The position numbers and the translations under genes were made by a program. The notes under the pieces were generated by a model, which was not told the DNA's origin, made no database searches, and saw only the letters and a list, made by a program, of their open reading frames with translations. Positions 25,261 to 32,353 of a stretch of DNA of 64,000 nucleotides are shown piece after piece. Position 1 is the first letter of the stretch; each line of letters starts with the position of its first letter. Source of the DNA: DASWIG01 sp965371445 (GTDB lineage: Bacteria; Acidobacteriota; Thermoanaerobaculia; Multivoradales; J023); the NCBI GenBank assembly GCA_965371445.1, contig CBDUYN010000004.1:68713-132712 (forward strand), read 5' to 3'.

Positions 25261-26330
25261 CTATTTCCCGATCTTGGGTTTGAGGCCGAGGTTTCGCACC
25301 AGGCGGTGATCGCGGTTGGTGGCGGCGACGAGACGCAGGTCGACCTCGATCCGCCGGCGTCCGCCGACGCGCTCGAAGGCGCGCTCTTCGAGCACCCGCA
25401 GGAGCTTCCCCTGGAGCGCCACCGGGATCTCTCCCACCTCGTCGAGGAAGACGGTACCGCCGTGGGCCGTCTCGAGCTTGCCCACCTGGCGTGTCACAGC
25501 ACCGGTGAAGGCCCCCCGCTCGTGGCCGAAGAGCTCCGACTCGAGGAGGGTCTCCGAGAGCGTGGCGCAGTTGATGGCGAGGAAGGGCTTCTCGGCGCGG
25601 GGGCTGTTGGCGTGGATCGCCCGTGCCACAAGCTCCTTGCCGGTGCCGGACTCACCGCGGATCAGGACCGTCGCGTCGGTGGGGGCGACCCGCGAGATGA
25701 AGCGCAGCACCTTCTCCATGGGCGCGCTTTCGCCCACCATGTCGTGCTCAAGCTCCACCGCTTTGAGGCGCCGATTCTCGCCTTCGAGCCACTCCAGGTG
25801 GAGAGCTCGTTCGAAGGCCGGTGCGGCCAGCGCTGCCACCGCCGCGAGCCAGCGGAGGTGCTTCTCGGTGAAGCGGGCTCCCCGGGCCTCGGCATAGAAG
25901 ACGCCCAAAGGGCGCTCGGCGCCGAGTAGCGGCACGCAGAGGAGCGACGAGACTCGGGCCGCACGCACGCTCTCAGCGGCGCCCAGAGCCTCGTCCTGTG
26001 CCACCTCGTTCGACAGAATCGCCTCCCCCTCGTCATGACCTGGCGGGCGATGGAGCGGCTCATGACCGGCCGCTCGTCGTCCTCGCGCCCGCTGCCGGCG
26101 AAGCCCGCCCCCCACTCGCCCTCGCCGCGGTCGGTCAGAAGCACCGCGGCACGCTCCGCCGGCACAACCTCCAGGACCAGCTCCAGGATCCGCCCGGCCA
26201 ACGCCTCGACCCCGCGGGCCGAGGCGACGGCGGCGGTGGTTTCGAAAAGCGCCTCGAGCTGCTTCGCCGTCCCTGTCCCCGGATCGAGGGAGGCCAGGAG
26301 CTTGGTCCGTTTGTACCACCGTCGACTACC
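25261..26330 (-). pseudogene. Broken sigma-54-dependent activator (GAF-AAA+)
   Basis: The GAF region is in one frame (KQLEALFETTAAVASARG ... ARQVMTRG). After a frameshift near 26030 another frame carries the rest of the GAF domain (VSSLLCVPLLGAERPLGVFY) and the AAA+ domain: GESGTGKE Walker A, the GAFTGA loop that contacts sigma-54, and GTVFLDEVGE Walker B. The AAA+ domain stops at LVAATNRD, followed by unrelated residues and a stop. The sensor II region and the HTH are missing. Two independent lesions make a functional product unlikely. Confidence 0.75.
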
Positions 26331-26598
26331 ACTCGCCCCGTTTCGAGGAAGAGACGCGGGACCACGCGGTCGTTGCCGTCCTGCCCTTTGAGACGATCCT
26401 GGCGGGCCGTCAGCCGAAACGACTCTCGCGGTCCAGATCCTCGCCATGGAGGAGGCGGAAGGCGTCGCCTTTCAGCGTTCCCTCTACTACCGGCTGCTCA
26501 ACCGGATCCACAAGGGCCACGTCGGTGTCGCCGTCCAGCCGGTGGAGGAGACGAACCGGATCCTCGCCTCGCGGGGGATCGCCGTCCATCAGACCTGA
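26314..26598 (+). pseudogene. Fragment of an uncharacterised protein family
   Basis: Two frames together give YHSPRFEEETRDHAVVAVLP, then FETILAGRQPKRL, and, after a frameshift near 26415, ILAMEEAEGVAFQRSLYYRL, then LNRIHKG and VQPVEETNRILASRGIAVHQ and a stop. The pattern resembles a family of unknown function seen in Bacteroidota (VAILPF, then YxLQ/FQ...Y, then TNxxL..xGI). No start; decayed. Confidence 0.35.
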
Positions 26599-26769
26599 CA
26601 CCGAACCCAAAGAAGAAGCGGGCGCGCAAACCGGGCGATGTGGCGGGAACGGCCGTGCTGGACCGAACCGAACCGGATCCGGACGCAGATTTTTCCGGAA
26701 ATTCTGCGCAAGAGGGGGTGTATCTACTTGACAAGAGCCTTCTAATGGTTTTGGCACCTAAAAGTCAGG
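26599..26769. other. Non-coding gap between two gene remnants
   Basis: Nothing recognised. A TTGACA hexamer is present at 26728, but no -10 box lies at the right distance. Confidence 0.3.
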
Positions 26770-27191
26770 CAAGACCAGAGCTGCGACTACGACACCGGTA
26801 ACACCACCCTCTCGACGCCAGCTCGACCCTGAACTTCCAGTACTTCCGCCAGGTCGAAGAGACCTTCAACGATCCGTATGAAACCGTGTCGGTCTCGGTC
26901 TCGGTGGTCGGCCAGTCGGGCTGGACGGAGCTGTGGTCGAAGACCTCGCTCGACGCGTCGGGAAACGCCTGGACGGCGAGCGACGCGATATCGCTGGCCG
27001 CCTATGCGGGACAGACGATCGAGCTCCGCTTCCGCTTCGACAGCGTCGACGAAGTGGAAAACGGCTTCGTCGGCTGGCTGGTCGACGACGTCGAGTTCAC
27101 CGGTTTCACCAGCTACTGCAACCAGGACTCTATCTTCGCCGACGACTTCGAGTCGGGCAGCCTGGACTCCTGGTCGCAGGTCAGCGGTTGA
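26770..27191 (+). pseudogene. C-terminal remnant of a secreted protein with jelly-roll domain and IFADDFESG tail
   Basis: Starts with CDYDTGNTT in one frame and continues, one base shifted near 26808, as LNFQYFRQVEETFNDPYETV, then WSKTSLDASGNAW and ELRFRFDSVDEVENGFVGWL, then VDDVEFTG. This is a MAM/immune-inhibitor-type jelly-roll seen at the end of secreted peptidases. It ends CNQDSIFADDFESGSLDSWS, like the tail of the DUF1566 protein at 17502. No start codon in frame and a frameshift: a remnant. Confidence 0.6.
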
Positions 27192-27198
27192 CCCCGCC

Positions 27199-28056
27199 TC
27201 AAGACTCGGGCTTCTCCTCGTCCTTTTTGAGCCGGAAGTTGACCGTCAGGTTGTAGTAGACGGCGACCGGCTCGCCGTTGAGCCGCGCCGGCTCGAAGCG
27301 CCACGTCCGGATCGCCTCCACAGCGGCCTCGGCAAGGTCGGCGGCCGGGCTCTTGAGGACCTTGGTGTCCGTGATCCGACCCTCGACGTCGATGATCGTC
27401 TGCAAGACGACGGCACCGGTGATGCGCGCCTTCCGCGACTCCTCGGGATACGCCGGTCCTACCTTGTGGATGGCGATCGGCGGCTTCATGTCGTCCGTCA
27501 GCTTCACGGCGTCCTGCTGCCGTGACGGCTCGAGGACCAGGAAGAGGTAGGGTGCCTCGTCGCCGTCGAGGCCACCGACCACCGCCGGCTGGCCGAGCTC
27601 GACGGTAAGCGGCGTGTCGGCGATCACCGTCGATCCCGAGTAGAACTGCACCTCGTAGGTCGCCGAGAGGTCGTTGAACCCCAGCAGCTTGACGCTGACG
27701 TGGACGTCGGAGGTGCTCGCCGGCGCCGGCAGGTCCTTGGCCACGTCGACCTCGAGGTGGAGCGGCATGCGATAGCGGATCTCGACCTCGGAGAGCCTGA
27801 GGCTCCGCTTCAGATCTTCGGCTACGTCGAGGAGGCGGGCGCTGCTCGACTCGCCGGCGCGGAAGTCGTCGGACTCGCCGCCGACACGGGAGACGGGAAT
27901 CACCGTCCCTGGGACCACGAGGACCCCCTGGGAAGTGTCGATGGCGCCGGGGCGGCCGATCAGGAGGCTCACCTCCGTCGACAGCACGTCGTCTCTGGCG
28001 AGCAGCGGGGTGGTCAGGAGGAAGAGGGTGGCGAGCAGCAGGCAGGTCCGTTTCAT
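27199..28056 (-). CDS. TonB C-terminal domain (energy-transducer-like) protein
   Basis: 285 residues: signal peptide (CLLLATLFLLTTPLLA), a middle beta-rich region, then a TonB-C domain (HKVGPAYPEESRKARITGAV ... VEAIRTWRFEPARLNGEPVA). There is no N-terminal membrane anchor plus Pro-rich linker, so it is a periplasmic TonB-C protein rather than a standard TonB. It is last in a three-gene unit with an ECF sigma factor and a membrane protein; its ATG overlaps the preceding stop by 4 nt. Confidence 0.82.
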   Translation of the reverse strand: MKRTCLLLATLFLLTTPLLARDDVLSTEVSLLIGRPGAIDTSQGVLVVPGTVIPVSRVGGESDDFRAGESSSARLLDVAEDLKRSLRLSEVEIRYRMPLHLEVDVAKDLPAPASTSDVHVSVKLLGFNDLSATYEVQFYSGSTVIADTPLTVELGQPAVVGGLDGDEAPYLFLVLEPSRQQDAVKLTDDMKPPIAIHKVGPAYPEESRKARITGAVVLQTIIDVEGRITDTKVLKSPAADLAEAAVEAIRTWRFEPARLNGEPVAVYYNLTVNFRLKKDEEKPES

Positions 28057-28478
28057 TTCGGGTTTCCTTTCGGCGCCGGAGGGCGCACGGTCAGATAGAG
28101 AGGTGTGTCGGGATTGAGCCACAGCAGGACGACGCCCTCCTTGAGCGGTGGCCGCTCGACGACGGTGCCGGCCGGCACCGGGTCGACCCCGCTCGGCATG
28201 GGAGGCTCGTGAAAGGTAAGACCGACGGCCAGGACCACCACGACGGCGACCGCCGCCAGGGCCCAGAGTCTCCCCCCCTTGATCCCCCGAGGGGGACAGA
28301 GTCTCCCCCCCTTGATCCCCCGAGGGGGACAGCGTCGCGGTGTCGCGGCGATGCGGCGTTCGCCGTCGTCGAGACGTGCCACGAGACGGTACGCGGCCTG
28401 GGATGCCGGTGTCGCCGGGGGGCGCTTGGCCCACCGTTTCCATTGCTCTTCGAGTCGTTCGAGGCCGTCGTGGCTCAT
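28053..28478 (-). CDS. Single-pass membrane protein, probable anti-sigma partner
   Basis: 141 residues: cytoplasmic N-terminus (1-71), one TM helix (about 72-88), periplasmic C-terminus. It overlaps the ECF sigma gene and the TonB-C gene by 4 nt on each side, the position typical for an anti-sigma factor, although no zinc HxxxCxxC motif is visible. Residues 50-71 are two copies of CPPRGIKGGRL, coded by a 33-bp tandem repeat of the dispersed family, inserted just before the membrane helix. Function by context only. Confidence 0.65.
   Translation of the reverse strand: MSHDGLERLEEQWKRWAKRPPATPASQAAYRLVARLDDGERRIAATPRRCPPRGIKGGRLCPPRGIKGGRLWALAAVAVVVVLAVGLTFHEPPMPSGVDPVPAGTVVERPPLKEGVVLLWLNPDTPLYLTVRPPAPKGNPK
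28266..28331 (-). repeat. Dispersed repeat, two tandem 33-bp copies (D), in coding sequence
   Basis: Two nearly identical 33-bp units, each with a C-run, TTGAT, CCCCCGAGGGGG and AC. Same design as copies A-C, with GAGGGGG replacing AAGGGG. Translated in frame as an 11-residue repeat. Confidence 0.7.
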
Positions 28479-28987
28479 CGTTTCACTCCGTTCACCAGGT
28501 GGCTCAGGCGTTCGCGGGCGCGGCGGCGGTGGGAACGGACCGAGGCGGCGGTGATCCGCATCAGCTCCGCGATCTCGGTGTCGGTCCTGCCCTCGACCAC
28601 GCTCAGGTGCATCACCGCCCGCTGACGCGGTGCGAGGGCCGCGACGAGACGCTCCACGTCGAGGGTGTCCCCGGGGTCGGGGTCGATCACCGGCTCGGGC
28701 ACGGCGGAGAGAGGGAGGTAGTCCCGCCAGCTGCGGACTCGCTGAAGGCAACTCCGCAGGACGATCCGGGCCAGCCAGGCCTTGAACGCCGTTTCTTCGC
28801 GCAGCGATCCGAGCTTGCGCCAGGCCTTGATCAGGGCGTCCTGGACCGCGTCCTCCGCCTCCGCCTCGCCCACGATCGACCGAGCCAGCCCGACAAGCTG
28901 CACCCAGCGTCCCTCGACGAGGGCGCCGAAGGCGTTGGCATCGCCAAGGGCGGCGCGCTGGATCAGGATGGGCTCGGTCGCTTCCAT
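28475..28987 (-). CDS. ECF-type RNA polymerase sigma factor
   Basis: 170 residues with region 2 (ALVEGRWVQLVGLARSIV ... EDAVQDALIKAWRKLG) and region 4 (LAPRQRAVMHLSVVEGRTDT ... ITAASVRSHRRRARERL) of extracytoplasmic-function sigma-70 factors, joined by an acidic linker. Heads a unit with a membrane protein and a TonB-C protein, suggesting envelope-signal control. It may regulate its own operon; no clear promoter motif was identified upstream. Confidence 0.92.
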   Translation of the reverse strand: MEATEPILIQRAALGDANAFGALVEGRWVQLVGLARSIVGEAEAEDAVQDALIKAWRKLGSLREETAFKAWLARIVLRSCLQRVRSWRDYLPLSAVPEPVIDPDPGDTLDVERLVAALAPRQRAVMHLSVVEGRTDTEIAELMRITAASVRSHRRRARERLSHLVNGVKR

Positions 28988-29099
28988 ACCTGTAAGAGGC
29001 CCTGAAGTCGTCCTTCCGTGTACACGGGGACGAAAAAATGTACACGGGGACGAAGAAATGCGACGGGACCGCCCGCTGTGACGATGGACCTGTGGCGAT
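28988..29099. repeat. Intergenic region with short tandem repeats
   Basis: A 20-bp unit, TGTACACGGGGACGAAAAAA, stands twice in tandem (29019-29038 and 29039-29058, one mismatch); it contains the palindrome GTGTACAC. It is followed at about 29080 by a second tandem pair, GATGGACCTGTGGC / GATGGACCCGTGGC. It resembles REP-type elements; no transposase is nearby. Confidence 0.45.
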
Positions 29100-29352
29100 G
29101 GACCCGTGGCGAGGGTTCTCTGGCAAACTACCAGATCGCCGCCTCCAGGAACCTCCCGAAGGCCAGGAACCCGACCTGCCGTTGATCGAGGCTCTTGCCG
29201 CGGTCGGCGTCGAAGTCTACCTCTGCGGGCAGAGCGCCGCCCACCGCGGCTTTGCCCGCGACGACCTCGCCCCAGACGTCCGGCTGGCGCTGTCGGCGAT
29301 GACCGTCCTGGTAGCGCTGTAAGCCGAGGGCTACCAGCTGATCGCCTTCTGA
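29100..29352 (+). pseudogene. DsrE-family remnant with premature stop
   Basis: The frame reads LPLIEALAAVGVEVYLCGQS, then AAHRGFARDDLAPDVRLAL and SAMTVLVAL, then TAA at 29320-29322, and then continues in the same frame AEGYQLIAF and a stop at 29350. This is the C-terminal half of a DsrE/F-like sulfur-relay protein whose family end is LQAEGYQLIxF, so the TAA replaces the Gln codon. The N-terminal half is missing. Confidence 0.65.
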
Positions 29353-29463
29353 GGGCTCGCCCGACGGTGCTAAGCTAGATCCCGGTCTTGGCCGCCCATC
29401 AAGGGACCGGGCTGCCGAGGCAGAGTCGCCACCACCCGAGCCATCGTCCGGAAGGAGCGTCCG

Positions 29464-30957
29464 ATGCTGACCCGTCTCCAAATCAAGGGCTTCAAGAACC
29501 TCATCGACGTCGATATACGCTTCGGCCCGTTCACGTGTATCGCCGGCGCCAACGGCGTCGGCAAGTCGAACCTCTTCGACGCCATCCTCTTCCTGAGCGA
29601 GCTCGCGGACAAGCCCTTTGTGGAGGCCGCGAGCAAGATCCGGGGCGGCGAGGAGAGCCCCGGTGGGCTCTTCTCGGCTCATGGCGACCGGAACATGCTC
29701 CTCGCAGCGGAGATGCTCATCCCGGGCGAGGGCAAGGACGCCTTTTCCCAGCATGCCCGGGCCAGCGCCACCCTGGTCCGCTACGAACTGGAGCTGAGCC
29801 TCGAGGAGGCGACGGAGGACCGGCTCCTCGAACGAATTCGGCTCGAGCGAGAAAAGCTTTCCTACATCAGGAAAGGCGAAGCAAAAAAACACCTGGCCTT
29901 TGAACATTCGACAAAATGGCGGGACTCCGTCGTCACCGTCAAGCGTACGGCTCCTTTCATCTCTACGGACCTTGAAAAGGGCATGGTCCACCTTCATGCC
30001 GATCGAATAAGGGATCCTAAAAAATCCAAGAGGGGAGGAGGGAAGCCTGTGAGCTTTCCGACCTCGACCCTCTCCCGGACCGCGCTGTCCGCCGCGCAAT
30101 ACGCCGACGAAACCAGGACAGCCGTCTTGGTGCGTGAAGAGATGCGCAACTGGCGACTGCTTCAGCTCGAACCGACGGCGATACGTCAGCCGGACAGTTT
30201 TCAGGAGATCCAGGAATCCATAGACTTCAACGGCGCTCACATTCCGGCGACGCTCTATCGTCTCGCCTCGAACCGCGGCGACGCCGAGCACGAAGGTCAG
30301 GTCTACGCGGCCGTGTCGAACCGCCTCGCCTCCCTGGTCGAAGGAGTCCGGAACGTCCGGGTCGACAAGGACGACACTCGGAGGGTCCTCACTCTGATGA
30401 TGACCGACCGTTTCGATTTGGAGCTACCCGCCGCGGCTCTCTCGGACGGGACGATGCGGTTCATGGCCCTTTCTGTACTCCAGCAAGATCCGAGTGTCGG
30501 AGGCCTTATCTGCCTCGAGGAGCCCGAGAACGGTATCCATCCACAGCGAATCGAAACCATCCTGGAACTTCTTGGCGACATCGCCGTCGACCCGACCCTT
30601 CCGGTAGACGAAGAGAATCCGCTACGCCAGGTCATCGTCAACACTCACTCGACATTGGTCGCTGGGGGAGTCGATGAGGGGGATCTCCTTTTTGCTCGCG
30701 AACGGACTCGACGATGGAATCAGCAGCGGATTCCGGAAATGACTCTCTCGTGCCTTCCCGCGACACGGCGAGCCAGCTACGGAGTGAAGAGTGCCTCGAT
30801 GGGCGAGATCATCAAGTATTTAACCGGCGCCGCACCCTTAGAGGAAGACGAGGCCGAGTCAGCCGAGGTCACGACACCTAGAAGGCGACGTGTCGTCGAC
30901 CGTTTTCACCCCGATCAGCTCAGCTTGTTCCCTGCGAGCCGTGAGCCTCAAGAATGA
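29464..30957 (+). CDS. AAA ATPase (RecF/OLD-like, AAA_15/AAA_21 type)
   Basis: 497-residue SMC-like P-loop ATPase. N-terminal LKNLxDVDI-like strand (LQIKGFKNLIDVDIRFG), Walker A GANGVGKSN (about 27-35), ABC-type signature region ALSDGTMRFMAL, Walker B GGLICLEEPENG, H-loop NTHS. No nuclease domain within it. It overlaps by 4 nt a small TOPRIM-like protein, the arrangement of several phage-defence and DNA-repair pairs (PARIS, OLD-type). Slightly lower GC than the neighbourhood. Good AAGGAG ribosome site. Confidence 0.85.
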   Translation: MLTRLQIKGFKNLIDVDIRFGPFTCIAGANGVGKSNLFDAILFLSELADKPFVEAASKIRGGEESPGGLFSAHGDRNMLLAAEMLIPGEGKDAFSQHARASATLVRYELELSLEEATEDRLLERIRLEREKLSYIRKGEAKKHLAFEHSTKWRDSVVTVKRTAPFISTDLEKGMVHLHADRIRDPKKSKRGGGKPVSFPTSTLSRTALSAAQYADETRTAVLVREEMRNWRLLQLEPTAIRQPDSFQEIQESIDFNGAHIPATLYRLASNRGDAEHEGQVYAAVSNRLASLVEGVRNVRVDKDDTRRVLTLMMTDRFDLELPAAALSDGTMRFMALSVLQQDPSVGGLICLEEPENGIHPQRIETILELLGDIAVDPTLPVDEENPLRQVIVNTHSTLVAGGVDEGDLLFARERTRRWNQQRIPEMTLSCLPATRRASYGVKSASMGEIIKYLTGAAPLEEDEAESAEVTTPRRRRVVDRFHPDQLSLFPASREPQE

Positions 30958-31607
30958 ACCGTATAGGATATACGTTGGTCACGGAAGGGTCCTCAGACCG
31001 TCTCCTCAAGTACCCGATCGAATGGCTTCTGGAACGACTCACGTCACTCACCTTTGACGGCGAGTGGGCGGATCCAAGAGTCTTCAAGAAGCAGAAGCAG
31101 GAGAATATGCAGAAGCAGGAGAAGAAGCTGATCGGGAAACTTGCTCCGGCATTGGAATACTACCCATGTGACCTTCTGTTCGTTCACCGCGATGCGGATC
31201 GCGATCCGCCAGAGACTCGTATTACAGAAATCGAAGACGCTGTCGGTCAGCTGTCGTCGTCACCACCGGTCGTATGTGTCGTTCCCGTAAGAAAAACCGA
31301 AGCCTGGGTGTTGATCGACAAACAAGCCTTACGGGAAGCGGCCGGCAATCCGAATGGGAAGGTTGATCTCGGCTTTCCTGCCCTTCGGGACCTCGAGTCG
31401 ATCCCAGATCCCAAGGCGACGTTGTTTGAGCTACTGGCGACAGCAGGTGGACTTCAGCGTCGAAGACTTAAGAGTCTCAACAAATTTCGGGCCAGACAGC
31501 GGGTCGCTCAGCTGATCGACGACTTCTCCCCACTCGAAAAGCTGCCAGCGTTCCAGAGATTTCGAGCCCAATTGAAGGGAGTCTTGGAGCAAGAAGGCTG
31601 GACATGA
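30954..31607 (+). CDS. TOPRIM-like protein (DUF4276/DUF4435-like), partner of the AAA ATPase
   Basis: 217 residues. The start LVTEGSSDR supplies the TOPRIM Glu, and LLFVHRDADRD supplies the DxD metal motif, followed by VVPVRKTEAWVLIDKQAL, typical of DUF4276 proteins, which occur beside RecF/OLD-like ATPases. Probably a metal-dependent nuclease or nucleotide-acting effector controlled by the ATPase. ATGA overlaps with both the ATPase before it and the alpha/beta hydrolase after it. Assigned from motifs and context; no homologue search made. Confidence 0.68.
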   Translation: MNRIGYTLVTEGSSDRLLKYPIEWLLERLTSLTFDGEWADPRVFKKQKQENMQKQEKKLIGKLAPALEYYPCDLLFVHRDADRDPPETRITEIEDAVGQLSSSPPVVCVVPVRKTEAWVLIDKQALREAAGNPNGKVDLGFPALRDLESIPDPKATLFELLATAGGLQRRRLKSLNKFRARQRVAQLIDDFSPLEKLPAFQRFRAQLKGVLEQEGWT

Positions 31608-32275
31608 GCCAAAATCTCAGGTTCATCGCCAGTCAGAGCTCCGGAGAGGTCTCGGCGATCCTGGAACGTCCTGCCGACGCCCGGTGCCTCCTCGTCTTCG
31701 GCCATGGCGCCGGCGCGGGAATGACCCACGCCTTCATGGAGAGTATGTCGACGCTCCTCTCGGAGCGCGGCGTCGCCACTTTGCGCTACCAGTTCCCCTA
31801 CATGGAGAAGGGCAGCCGGCGTCCGGACCACCGTCCGATCCTGCTCAAGACCATCGCCTCGGCGATCGCCGCCGCGCGGAGCGAAGCGCCGGATCTGCCG
31901 CTTTTCGTCGGCGGCAAGTCGATGGGCGGCCGTATGACGTCGCAGCTCCTGGCCCGCGGCGAGACACCGGAGGTGCGGGGCGTCGTCTTCTTCGGCTTTC
32001 CCCTCCACCCGGCCGGGAAGCCGGGCAGCGAGCGCGGCGATCACCTCGCCGACGTCACGGCGCCGATGCTCTTCCTCCAGGGGACCCGCGACAAGCTGGC
32101 GGAGCTCGATCTCCTGAGGCCGGTCTGCGCCGGGCTCGGCAAGCGTGCGACGCTCCACGTCGTCGAGGGTGGGGACCACTCGTTCAAGGTGCTGAAGCGG
32201 TCGGGCCGGAACGAGGAGGAGGTCCTGGAGGAGCTCGCCGACAAGGCCGCGTCGTGGATGCTGGATAAACCATGA
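31604..32275 (+). CDS. Alpha/beta hydrolase, Tex30/KANL3 family
   Basis: 223 residues with the compact dienelactone-hydrolase-like plan: VFGHGAGAGM (oxyanion), GGKSMGGRM with the nucleophile Ser, LFLQGTRDKL carrying the Asp, and VVEGGDHSFKV carrying the His. Overlaps the TOPRIM-like gene by 4 nt but has the high GC of the surrounding chromosome, so it may be an old resident to which the ATPase/TOPRIM pair was added. Whether it belongs to the cassette functionally is open. Confidence 0.85.
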   Translation: MSQNLRFIASQSSGEVSAILERPADARCLLVFGHGAGAGMTHAFMESMSTLLSERGVATLRYQFPYMEKGSRRPDHRPILLKTIASAIAAARSEAPDLPLFVGGKSMGGRMTSQLLARGETPEVRGVVFFGFPLHPAGKPGSERGDHLADVTAPMLFLQGTRDKLAELDLLRPVCAGLGKRATLHVVEGGDHSFKVLKRSGRNEEEVLEELADKAASWMLDKP

Positions 32276-32296
32276 GCACCGGCCCGAGGCTCGGGG

Positions 32297-32317
32297 GAGC
32301 GCTCTAAAACAGCGCTC
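32297..32317. terminator. Hairpin between convergent genes
   Basis: GAGCGCT-N7-AGCGCTC, perfect 7-bp arms with an A-rich loop, in the gap between the hydrolase (+) and the BlaR1-like gene (-). No T-run. Confidence 0.5.
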
Positions 32318-32353
32318 GCCCATGCCTCGCGGTGAGGGCCTTCCCGAGGACCT

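Noticed and set aside
26728..26760. TTGACA as a promoter before the jelly-roll remnant
   Set aside because: No acceptable -10 hexamer 16-19 nt downstream.
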